Source: Hamadaea sp. (GTDB taxonomy: Bacteria > Actinomycetota > Actinomycetes > Mycobacteriales > Micromonosporaceae). Taken from it: 64,000 nt of DNA. How positions within the stretch are numbered: position 1 is the stretch's first letter; every line of letters starts with the position of its first letter. The translations under genes were made by a program, and so were the position numbers. Positions 38,549 to 45,851 of this stretch are shown here, in pieces. Location of the stretch: contig NZ_JABFVK010000015.1 of assembly GCF_013362815.1 (NCBI RefSeq), positions 186,001 through 250,000 of the forward strand, written 5' to 3'. A model generated the notes under the pieces. The model was given only the letters and a program-made list of their open reading frames with translations, had not been told where the DNA came from and did no database searches.

Positions 38549-39763
38549 ATGCCGGCCTCCTCCGAGTCCCCCGAACGGCAGAACGGCAAGCTGCCCACCG
38601 GCCTGCTCTGGGCCGGCGTGGGAGTCGCGCCGCTCGCCGCCTTGGCCCTGCTTGTCGGCAGTGGCGACCGATCGCTGCGGGCAGCGATCGGCCTCGCGCT
38701 GCTCTCCGTCGTCCTGATCGGACTCGCGATCGTGCTGCGACCCGCACCGGACTCGCTGAAGGTCGAGCTCGAGGACACGATCTACGACGAGATCGACGTC
38801 GTGCGTGAAGACGCCCGCAACGACATCACGACCGCCGCCCGGGCGACGCATCGTGCCTTCTCGGAGCGGTTCCAGCAGCTCCAGGAGGCCGTCGACCAGA
38901 TGCGTACGCAGGTCGAGGCGCTGCGCGGTGAGCTGGCCCGGGGCAACGCCCAGCCGCCGTCACCGCACCCGACCTCGCCCCGGCCCGGCACGGTGAGCGG
39001 CTCGGTTCCGGCGGGTGTCGTCCGGCATACCGAGACGGTGCAGGTCACCACCCGGTCCACCATCGTCGACCCGCACGTCGACGAGCCGGCTCACACCGGA
39101 CGCGCCACTCCCCCGCCTTCGCAGGGCTGGTCCGACAACGCTCCCGTGGCCGGCCGATCCGGTGGCCGCCGCCGCGCCGAGGATGAGGACCGCTGGCCCG
39201 GGTACGCGCAACCGGCGTATCCGGCCCAACCGGCGCGCCCGGCGTACGGCGACGAGTACCAGGAGTCGTGGACCGAGCAGCAGCTGCGCAAACGGCTCGC
39301 CGAACAGACGCAGCAGGCGGCGCCACCTCGCGAACCACTGCTGTCGCATGAGGACAATCCCCGGGACCGGTGGAGCCGGCGCTCGGAGCCCACTCCCGTC
39401 GAGCCCGACTGGCAGGGCGTACGCGCCGGGGACCGGTGGGCGGCGGTCCGCAACGACGACCGGGGCGCCGAACTGCGTATGGGCGAACGCCGAGCCTCGA
39501 TGCACTCCGACGAGAACGGCTCCGAGCTGCGCATCGAGGACCGCTGGGCCGCGGTGCGCCGCGACGACCCGGTACGCCGGGACGAACCCCGCGCGGGCCG
39601 TCACGACTCCGTCTCGTGGGACGGCGACCGGTGGACCGACCAGCAGCGCAGTCCCCGGGCGCTCCCGGCGCAGAACGACGAACCCTCCGTGTCGGAGTGG
39701 CTGAACCAGTGGCCGCCGCGGGAGCAGGAACCCCGGCGACGCCGGTACGCCGACGACTACTGA
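38549..39763 (+). CDS. Membrane-anchored coiled-coil protein with Arg-rich repeat tail
   Basis: 404 residues. Two membrane helices (about 18-37 and 44-62), then a coiled-coil stretch (about 75-128: REDARNDITTAARATHRAF, FQQLQEAVDQMRTQVEALRGEL) and a long low-complexity tail rich in Arg, Asp, Pro and Trp. The tail has degenerate repeats of the type (G/E)DRWAAVR-(N/R)DD and (R/S)(G/S)(A/E)LR(M/I) between about 295 and 345. No known domain seen. Transcribed on its own after a 76-base gap and convergent with the second nuoD. Confidence 0.7.
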   Translation: MPASSESPERQNGKLPTGLLWAGVGVAPLAALALLVGSGDRSLRAAIGLALLSVVLIGLAIVLRPAPDSLKVELEDTIYDEIDVVREDARNDITTAARATHRAFSERFQQLQEAVDQMRTQVEALRGELARGNAQPPSPHPTSPRPGTVSGSVPAGVVRHTETVQVTTRSTIVDPHVDEPAHTGRATPPPSQGWSDNAPVAGRSGGRRRAEDEDRWPGYAQPAYPAQPARPAYGDEYQESWTEQQLRKRLAEQTQQAAPPREPLLSHEDNPRDRWSRRSEPTPVEPDWQGVRAGDRWAAVRNDDRGAELRMGERRASMHSDENGSELRIEDRWAAVRRDDPVRRDEPRAGRHDSVSWDGDRWTDQQRSPRALPAQNDEPSVSEWLNQWPPREQEPRRRRYADDY

Positions 39764-39834
39764 GTCACTGGCTCGCGCGCCACGCCTGTCGGGGCGCCTC
39801 GCTTGTCGAGGTCGCCGGACGGGTCGAGGCCGCG

Positions 39835-40983
39835 TTACTTGTCGACGTCGCCGACGACGAAGAACATCGAGCCGAGGATCGCGACCAGGTCCGGGATCAG
39901 GCAGCCGGGCAGCAGCGTCGACAAGGCTTGGACGTTGGCGAACGAGGCGGTCCGCAGCTTCATGCGCCACGGGGTCTTCTCCCCGCGCGACACCAGGTAG
40001 TAGCCGTTGACGCCGAGCGGGTTCTCCGTCCAGGCGTACGTGTGGCCCTCGGGGGCCTTGACCACTTTGGGGAGCCGGACGTTCACCGGGCCGGACGTGC
40101 GGTCGAGCCGCTCCAGGCACTGTTCGGCGAGATCGAGCGAGACGTACACCTGGTCCAGGAGCACTTCGAACCGGGCGTGACAGTCCCCCGCCGTACGCGT
40201 CACGACGGGCACTTCGAGCTGGTCGTACGCGAGATAGGGGTCGTCCCGGCGCAGGTCGAAGTCCAGTCCGCTGGCCCGGCCGACCGGACCGGAAGCCCCG
40301 TACGCCGCCGCCTGCTCGGCGCTCAGCACTCCCACGCCGACCGTACGCGCCATGAAGATCTCGTTCTTCCGGATCAGCCCGTCGAGATCGGGCATGCGAC
40401 TGCGTACGTCGTCGATCGCCTGCCGGGCGCGCCGGGTCCAGCCCGCCGGCACCTCTTCCTTCACGCCGCCGACCCGGTTGAACATGTAGTGCATGCGACC
40501 GCCGGAGACCTCTTCCATGACGGTCTGGAGGACCTCCCGCTCCCGGAAGGCGTAGAACACCGGACTGATCGCGCCGAGTTCCAGCGGATACGACCCCAGG
40601 AACATGAGGTGACTGAGCACCCGGTTGAGCTCGGCCAGCACCATACGCAGCCAGATCGCCCGCTCCGGCACCTCGATGCCCATCAGGCGTTCGACCGCCA
40701 GCACGACACCGAGCTCATTGGAGAACGCACTCAGCCAGTCGTGCCGGTTGGCCAGCACGATGATCTGCCGGTAGTCGCGTACCTCGAACAGCTTCTCGGC
40801 CCCGCGATGCATGTAGCCGATGATCGGTTCGGCGGTGACCACGCGCTCGCCGTCCAACGTGAGCTTCAGCCGAAGCACACCGTGCGTCGAAGGATGCTGC
40901 GGGCCGATGTTGAGGATCATGTCCTCGGTCTCGATCCCGGTCCCCGTGCCGACCGTCAGCTCGCGCAGGCCCGACTCCGTCAT
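39835..40983 (-). CDS. Second, divergent NuoD-like subunit (orphan)
   Basis: 382 residues, homologous over its whole length to NuoD ([42 protein letters not shown]). It keeps the pocket His of HPSTHG but has Trp where NuoD has the quinone-binding Tyr (NRHDWLSAF against TRMDYLAPI in the operon copy). The C-terminus keeps the family ending [25 protein letters not shown]-like. Streptomyces also have extra nuo copies. It stands alone here, with no partner subunit beside it. It may replace NuoD under some condition or belong to another complex. Confidence 0.88.
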   Translation of the reverse strand: MTESGLRELTVGTGTGIETEDMILNIGPQHPSTHGVLRLKLTLDGERVVTAEPIIGYMHRGAEKLFEVRDYRQIIVLANRHDWLSAFSNELGVVLAVERLMGIEVPERAIWLRMVLAELNRVLSHLMFLGSYPLELGAISPVFYAFREREVLQTVMEEVSGGRMHYMFNRVGGVKEEVPAGWTRRARQAIDDVRSRMPDLDGLIRKNEIFMARTVGVGVLSAEQAAAYGASGPVGRASGLDFDLRRDDPYLAYDQLEVPVVTRTAGDCHARFEVLLDQVYVSLDLAEQCLERLDRTSGPVNVRLPKVVKAPEGHTYAWTENPLGVNGYYLVSRGEKTPWRMKLRTASFANVQALSTLLPGCLIPDLVAILGSMFFVVGDVDK

Positions 40984-41042
40984 GCGCTGAGCCTACTCAC
41001 CACTGTTCGCCTCACCTCGTGACGGCGGCCCGATTCTCGCCA

Positions 41043-41099
41043 CGGGTGGTACGCCACCGACGTTACGCCACCATGATCACGTGCGTGGCGTACCACCCG
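41043..41099. promoter_or_regulatory. 15-bp inverted repeat upstream of the second nuoD
   Basis: cgggtggtacgccac (41043-41057) and its exact complement (41085-41099) are separated by 27 bases that contain a further copy of acgccacc and a cacgtg palindrome. It lies 60 bases before the orphan nuoD start and could be an operator or loop. Lack of a T-run argues against a terminator. Confidence 0.5.
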
Positions 41100-41110
41100 A
41101 CGCGGAAAGG

Positions 41111-41143
41111 CGCGCGCAAAGCGCGAACAGCGCGCGCAAAGCG
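41111..41143. repeat. Short direct repeat, 20-bp period
   Basis: The 13-mer cgcgcgcaaagcg occurs at 41111-41123 and again at 41131-41143, just beyond the stop of the membrane-protein gene and next to the inverted repeat at 41043-41099. Function unknown. Confidence 0.5.
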
Positions 41144-41152
41144 GCAGGTGGG

Positions 41153-42397
41153 TCAGCGCCCCGCGCCCCACCGGTCGTCCTGCCAGGGGTCGGGCCGGGT
41201 GACCGTGGGCTGCGTGGGCAGCGACGACGACCACGACCCGGTGTCGGAGCCACCCCAGCCGGTCCCGCCGGACCAGGTCGAGGTGGCCTCGGAGGTCCAG
41301 GACTCCTCATCCGGGGTGAGCAACGGCTTGCCGAAGGTCTCGACGAGGCGGGTCACGACCAGCCCGGCTGCGATGGTCACCGCGGCGACGGCGTACGGCG
41401 AGAGCCGCCAGTCACCGGCCTCGCCGAACCGAATGACGAGGGTGACGACGACGGTCGCGAGGACGGTGCCGAAGACGCCGCCGCGGCGGCCGAAGGCGCT
41501 GACCCCGCCGACCAGGGCGACGCCGATCGCGAGGCCGGTCCAGTCGAACCCGAGGTCCGGGCGGACGCTGGTGTTCAGCCCGGCCATGAGGATGCCGCCG
41601 ACCGCGGCCAGCACCGTCGAACTGACGATTGCGACCCCGGTGACCAGCGCGGCGAAGAACCCACGACGGGCAGCCGGGTCGCCGACCGGACGAAAACGGC
41701 CCACTCCCCGGCGTAACGGCCGGATCGAGCACAAGGCCGCGCCCAGGATCGACGCCGCCGCGAAGCCGCCGAAGTAGTACCAGGAGCGGTCGGTCGGATC
41801 GAACTCGCCCGCGACCGTCACCGGCCCGGCGTGCTTCTGAATCCAGACGACCACCACCAGCGCACCGGCGAGACTGGCCGCCCACCCGGGCACCTGGAAG
41901 CCGACGACGAGGACCGCGATGACCAGCCCGACCAGCGCGGCCAGCCCGACGATCTTGGGTCCGGCCGCGCTCACGCCGGCGTCGCCGTTCTCCGCGAACG
42001 ACATGGCCGCCGCGACTGCTACCGGCCCGATGGCCAGGTTGGGCGCGGCCGCGCGGAGAGAGGCGGCGGCTCCGAACGCCAGCAGGCCGAGGGCGGCCGC
42101 GTAGACGACCAGCTCCCGCAGGTTCTGCCCGGTCACCGCCGACTTGTGCTGGCTGTAGAGAAGAAAGCCGAGGACGCCCGCCGCGATGAGCAGGATCGCT
42201 TCCCAGGCGAAATGCACCGCCATGCGATCCCGGCCCGGATCGCCGTGCGCCGGGTCCTCGAAGATGTCCTCCAGCGGACCCGAGGAAGCGCGGACCGGCG
42301 GAATCGACCCCGTCGACGTCGACGTGCGAAAGTCGGGCTCCTCGCGAAAACCCGGTTCGCCGCGAAATCGCGTTTGATCGCCGTCGTCGTAGGGCAT
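41153..42397 (-). CDS. Polytopic membrane protein, ABC-permease-like (RbsC-like) topology
   Basis: About 414 residues. A hydrophilic acidic N-terminus (~65 residues) precedes eight to ten hydrophobic helices; the helices LRELVVYAAALGLLAFGAAA and PDLGFDWTGLAIGVALVGG recall branched-chain amino acid/ribose permeases, but no ATPase or binding protein is near. The C-terminal ~55 residues are Ser/Trp/Gly-rich. I set the start at ATG 42397 because GGAGGCGGCCCCG precedes it; earlier ATGs at 42412 and 42451 are possible. Function not assigned. Confidence 0.7.
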   Translation of the reverse strand: MPYDDGDQTRFRGEPGFREEPDFRTSTSTGSIPPVRASSGPLEDIFEDPAHGDPGRDRMAVHFAWEAILLIAAGVLGFLLYSQHKSAVTGQNLRELVVYAAALGLLAFGAAASLRAAAPNLAIGPVAVAAAMSFAENGDAGVSAAGPKIVGLAALVGLVIAVLVVGFQVPGWAASLAGALVVVVWIQKHAGPVTVAGEFDPTDRSWYYFGGFAAASILGAALCSIRPLRRGVGRFRPVGDPAARRGFFAALVTGVAIVSSTVLAAVGGILMAGLNTSVRPDLGFDWTGLAIGVALVGGVSAFGRRGGVFGTVLATVVVTLVIRFGEAGDWRLSPYAVAAVTIAAGLVVTRLVETFGKPLLTPDEESWTSEATSTWSGGTGWGGSDTGSWSSSLPTQPTVTRPDPWQDDRWGAGR

Positions 42398-42669
42398 CGG
42401 GGCCGCCTCCATCGGGTCCGGCCGCGGGGGCAGCCGTCGAGCGGCCGTCATGGCCGCAGGCGGCCGTGGAGTGCGGGCCGCCACAGGCTGCGAACCTACC
42501 GGGTGAGCGGCGTTCGCAAAAGCCCCTGGAGCGGGTCCGATTCCCGATCGAAGGGCGTCGGCCTGAACGCTCGAGCCGGGAGTGAGGACGAAGGGCCGAC
42601 GAAAAGAATCACAGCCAGCGCTGCGCCGCCATACCCCGAGCGGCTCGCGCGCCGGACCCGAAAGGCGGA

Positions 42670-43197
42670 TCAGGCGGACGGCCGCCGGGTGGACTCGTCG
42701 TTGCGGCCGTTCTCCCCATTGCGCTCGTCTTTGTCGTCGGGCTGCTTCGGAACCCGGCACGAGTGCTCCAGCCACAGGGCCGCCGCGACCAGCATCAGCG
42801 AGGCGACGAACGCCCCGATCGCGGGGGGCAGGTTGTGCTGCGAGTGGGCCAGCTCGTTCTTCATGATGAACACGAGCACCAAACCGCCCATGACACCCGC
42901 GAAGATCGATCCGGCCAGCGACGACGCCTTGGCCAGCACCACATATCGGGCGACCGCGAGCGGCTCCACGGGCGGACGCCCCTCCTTGCGCGCGATGCGG
43001 GCCTTCGTGTTGTTCGCCAGCACGGCCTCGAACAGGGCGAGACCCGCGAGCGTGACCGCCGAAACCCAGGGAACGTCCCGCGCGAACTGCTCGTACCAGT
43101 TGCTCGTCAGAAACCAGGTCACCGCGGCCGCGACCAGTCCCGCCACGACGAGCGTCGCCGGGTTGGTCGGCCGCAGCGATGGCTTCGGCTCGGTCAT
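42670..43197 (-). CDS. DUF3180 family membrane protein
   Basis: 175 residues, four membrane helices (TLVVAGLVAAAVTWFL at the start; the pair around SLAGSIFAGVMGGLVLVFIM) and a charged Asn/Glu/Arg tail. Actinobacterial DUF3180 proteins nearly always follow folK, as here (18 bases). Function unknown; the constant linkage to folate genes is the only clue. Confidence 0.88.
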   Translation of the reverse strand: MTEPKPSLRPTNPATLVVAGLVAAAVTWFLTSNWYEQFARDVPWVSAVTLAGLALFEAVLANNTKARIARKEGRPPVEPLAVARYVVLAKASSLAGSIFAGVMGGLVLVFIMKNELAHSQHNLPPAIGAFVASLMLVAAALWLEHSCRVPKQPDDKDERNGENGRNDESTRRPSA

Positions 43198-43215
43198 GCC
43201 GCCCCCTTCCGTCCG

Positions 43216-43737
43216 CTACGACTCTAGCGAGATCTCCGGACGGGCCGTCATCGTCAACACGTCGGACGCCACCGGCTCGGTGCGAATCAGGTCGTAGACC
43301 CAGCCGTGGCCGGGCAGGCTCGCGTACGGCTGGATCTCCAGCCACGGCCGCAGCACGAAGGCCCGCAGGTGGGCACGCGGGTGGGGCAGCGTCAGCTCCG
43401 GCCGGTCGCTGACGATCGGCTCGCCCGCCGCGGTGGTCGCGGTGATCAAATCGACATCAAGGGTACGCGGACCGAAGCGACGGCTTGGGTCACGTTGCCG
43501 ATGGGCATCCCGCTCCAGCTGCTGCGCCACGGTCAGCCACTCGTTGACGCCGCGGCCTTCTTCCCCGACGAGCGCCACGGCGTTGAAGTACGCGGGCTGG
43601 TCGGCGTCGCCCCAGGGCGGCGTCTCGTAGACCCCGCTGACCAGCAGCAGGCTGTCGCCGAGACCGCGTACGGCCTGGCGGAGGTGTTCTTCCCGATCGC
43701 CCAGGTTGCTGCCCAGGCTCAGCACGACGGTGATCAC
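43216..43737 (-). CDS. folK: 2-amino-4-hydroxy-6-hydroxymethyldihydropteridine pyrophosphokinase
   Basis: 173 residues. HPPK signature: LSLGSNLGDREEHL at the start and the Asp-rich core RRFGPRTLDVDLI with PHPRAHLRAFVL. It transfers pyrophosphate from ATP to 6-hydroxymethyl-dihydropterin in folate synthesis. GTG start at 43737 overlapping the folB stop (gtga); the frame open to 43854 is a shadow of folB. Confidence 0.95.
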   Translation of the reverse strand: MITVVLSLGSNLGDREEHLRQAVRGLGDSLLLVSGVYETPPWGDADQPAYFNAVALVGEEGRGVNEWLTVAQQLERDAHRQRDPSRRFGPRTLDVDLITATTAAGEPIVSDRPELTLPHPRAHLRAFVLRPWLEIQPYASLPGHGWVYDLIRTEPVASDVLTMTARPEISLES

Positions 43738-44093
43738 TTCTCGGTACGCCGTCCGCTCATGGTGACGCTGACGTCGGCGAACGCGTGCGGAATCGGCGCC
43801 TGCGGCTTGTGCACGGTGACGGTGGCCGCCGCGACCCGCTCGTCGGCCAGGCATACCTCGAGCAATCGGCTGGCCAGGGTCTCGATCAAGTTCACCGGCT
43901 CGCCGCCGACGACCGCCACGAGCGCGTCGGCCAGCTCGCCATAGTGGACGGTGTCGGCCACGTCGTCACTGGCGGCCGCCTTGCTCAGGTCGAGCTCCAG
44001 GCGTACGTCGACGACGAACTCCTGACCCTGCTCACGCTCGAAGTCGAAGACTCCATGACGGCCGAAGACCCGTAGTCCGGTCAGTTCGATCAC
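43734..44093 (-). CDS. folB: Dihydroneopterin aldolase
   Basis: 119 residues. FolB signatures: LTGLRVFGRHGVFDFEREQGQEFVVDV and DTVHYGEL, with the later Lys of VTVHKPQAPI. It cleaves dihydroneopterin to the FolK substrate. GTG start at 44093 overlapping the folP stop (gtga), giving an unbroken chain of overlaps folP-folB-folK. Confidence 0.95.
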   Translation of the reverse strand: MIELTGLRVFGRHGVFDFEREQGQEFVVDVRLELDLSKAAASDDVADTVHYGELADALVAVVGGEPVNLIETLASRLLEVCLADERVAAATVTVHKPQAPIPHAFADVSVTMSGRRTEK

Positions 44094-44944
44094 GAGGCGC
44101 TCCAGGTCAGCCGAGGTTCCCCCGACGCGCGCCAGACCGCGAGCGCGTCGACCGTCGCGCGCACTTCGTGGACGCGTACGCCCCACGCCCCGGCGGCGAC
44201 GGCGAGCACGCTGGTGGCGAGGGTGGCCGCCTCCCGATCGTCGGTCGGCCGCGGAGTGCCGTCCGGAGCGGCGAGCAGTGCGCCGAGGTAGCTCTTCCGG
44301 CTGGCCCCGAAGAGCACCGGGAACCCCAGTTCCAGCAGCTGCGGCAGTCCCCTGGTCAGCGCCCAGTTGTGCGCGGGGCGTTTGGCGAAGCCGAGCCCGG
44401 GATCGAGGATGATCTGCTCCGGGCGTACGCCGGCCGCGAGCGCCTCGTCGACGCGCTCGCGCAGCTCCGCGCGTACCTCGGCGACCACATCGGAGTAGAC
44501 CGCGAGGTCCTGCATCCGGTCGGAGTGCCCGCGCCAGTGCATGATCACGTATGGGCAGCCCGCATCGGCGATCACCTTCGCCATCGCCGGGTCGGCCAGA
44601 CCGCCGGAGACGTCGTTGACGACGCTCGCTCCGGCGGACAACGCCGCCGCCGCGACGGCGGCCCGGGTGGTGTCGATGCTCGTTGGCACATTCTGTGCCG
44701 AAAGTGAGCGGATTACGGGAACGACTCTATTGATTTCGGTCTCTGCATCGACTCGGGCCGCGCCCGGCCGAGTCGACTCTCCACCTACATCAATGATCTG
44801 CGCACCGTCACGAACAAGAGACGATCCGTGTTCGACAGCGGCGGCCAAACTTTCGTAGCGACCGCCATCCGAAAAGGAATCGGGCGTCACGTTGAGGACG
44901 CCCATGACCACGGGCGGTGACCATCTGCGGTCGATCGGCAGCAC
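44090..44944 (-). CDS. folP: Dihydropteroate synthase
   Basis: 284 residues, GTG start. TIM-barrel enzyme with the two family signatures VMGVLNVTPDSFSDGG and IIDVGGESTRPGA, plus DPGLGFAKRPAHNW. It joins p-aminobenzoate to the pterin and is the sulfonamide target. First gene of the folP-folB-folK-DUF3180 operon; folE is not next to it here. Divergent from the secretion operon across 229 bases. Confidence 0.95.
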   Translation of the reverse strand: MLPIDRRWSPPVVMGVLNVTPDSFSDGGRYESLAAAVEHGSSLVRDGAQIIDVGGESTRPGAARVDAETEINRVVPVIRSLSAQNVPTSIDTTRAAVAAAALSAGASVVNDVSGGLADPAMAKVIADAGCPYVIMHWRGHSDRMQDLAVYSDVVAEVRAELRERVDEALAAGVRPEQIILDPGLGFAKRPAHNWALTRGLPQLLELGFPVLFGASRKSYLGALLAAPDGTPRPTDDREAATLATSVLAVAAGAWGVRVHEVRATVDALAVWRASGEPRLTWSAS

Positions 44945-45110
44945 GACATCACCCTACTCGGGCGTTCGAACTGGCCACGGCGAGTGCCGGGCACACGCTT
45001 GTAAGCGACCGGGGAGCCCCGTACGCTTCCCTATTGAACCTCGCGGTGAGGTGCAAAAATGGACAAAATTGCGAGACACGCCGGTCCCCGCACACAGGGT
45101 CCGTGCTCAA

Positions 45111-45142
45111 CCGGTCGAAGGCTGAAAAGCTGAACCGACCGG
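45111..45142 (+). promoter_or_regulatory. Leader hairpin before the T4SS-like operon
   Basis: ccggtcg (45111-45117) pairs with cgaccgg (45136-45142); inside it a smaller gct-gaaa-agc GAAA-tetraloop hairpin can form. It lies about 30 bases before the first gene of the operon and may shape its leader. Confidence 0.35.
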
Positions 45143-45173
45143 CCAGTGACCTCGCATCGGGGAGGGACGCACC

Positions 45174-45479
45174 ATGATCGCCACAGGGCTCGCCCACGCG
45201 GCGATGCAGCACGTCAGCTCCATGATGGAGCTGGCTCCGTCGCCGAGCCCCGGCGGCCAGGGTGTCAACACCGACAAGGTCCTCGGGTTCTTCGTCAAGA
45301 ACATCGTGCCCATCCTGCTGGCAGCACTCGGCGTGATCTTCATCGGCCGGGCCGGCAAGGGCGAGATGTCGAAGGTGATGACGAGCTCGGCGATCGCGAT
45401 CGTCGGCCTGTTGTTCATCGCCGGCGCCGGCGCCTTCTTCTTCTTCGGCGAATACCTCGTCAACCTCATCTTCGGGTGA
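45174..45479 (+). CDS. Small two-helix membrane protein, VirB2/TrbC-pilin-like
   Basis: 101 residues. A ~35-residue N-terminal part is followed by two hydrophobic helices (about 42-61 and 70-95: VPILLAALGVIFIG and AIAIVGLLFIAGAGAFFFF) joined by a short basic loop (RAGKGEMSK). This is the topology of VirB2/TrbC pilin subunits, and it stands first in a VirB2-VirB3-VirB4 order. No sequence motif proves it. Strong ribosome site (GGGGAGGGACGCACC). Start of a tight seven-gene operon. Confidence 0.65.
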   Translation: MIATGLAHAAMQHVSSMMELAPSPSPGGQGVNTDKVLGFFVKNIVPILLAALGVIFIGRAGKGEMSKVMTSSAIAIVGLLFIAGAGAFFFFGEYLVNLIFG

Positions 45480-45488
45480 CCGGGCACG

Positions 45489-45851
45489 ATGAGGCTGCGT
45501 ACCGACGATGACATCTACCGGGCCCGCCTGGTCTACCTCGGACCGCCCGGCTACACCCTCCCGGTTCAGCTGCCCTACGCGCAATACGGCCTGTTCGTCC
45601 TGCTGGTCCCCCTCTACATGGGTCTGCATTTCCTGCTGACCCAGTCGATCGACGCCTTCCCGGCGTGGGAGATCGCCTTGGCCATGGTCACGACGTCCTA
45701 CATCTTCCGCCACGTCGACCCGGACCGGCCGGCTCGCCTGGTCATCCGAACCGCGCTCACCGACTGGCGGCGATCCCGCGAGGCCGCGCACGAGCACACC
45801 GAGCCGCGGATCGTCGCCCGCCGCATCGTCGTCCGGAGGTCGATCACGTGA
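45489..45851 (+). CDS. Small membrane protein, VirB3/PrgI/TcpE-like
   Basis: 120 residues. One or two hydrophobic helices (about 30-50 and 58-75) flanked by charged ends; the C-terminal half is basic (LTDWRRSREAAHEH; ARRIVVRR). VirB3-like and TcpE/PrgI proteins have this size and layout and sit next to the VirB4 ATPase, as here. Its stop overlaps the start of the ATPase gene (gtga). Confidence 0.65.
   Translation: MRLRTDDDIYRARLVYLGPPGYTLPVQLPYAQYGLFVLLVPLYMGLHFLLTQSIDAFPAWEIALAMVTTSYIFRHVDPDRPARLVIRTALTDWRRSREAAHEHTEPRIVARRIVVRRSIT

Noticed and set aside
39764-39834. Terminator between 38549-39763 and the orphan nuoD
   Set aside because: Only a weak cctcg/cgagg hairpin with mismatched flanks is present; not convincing.
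41153-42397. Calling the membrane protein a sugar ABC permease
   Set aside because: The helices resemble RbsC-type permeases, but there is no ATPase or binding-protein gene nearby and no diagnostic EAA-like loop, so only the topology is reported.
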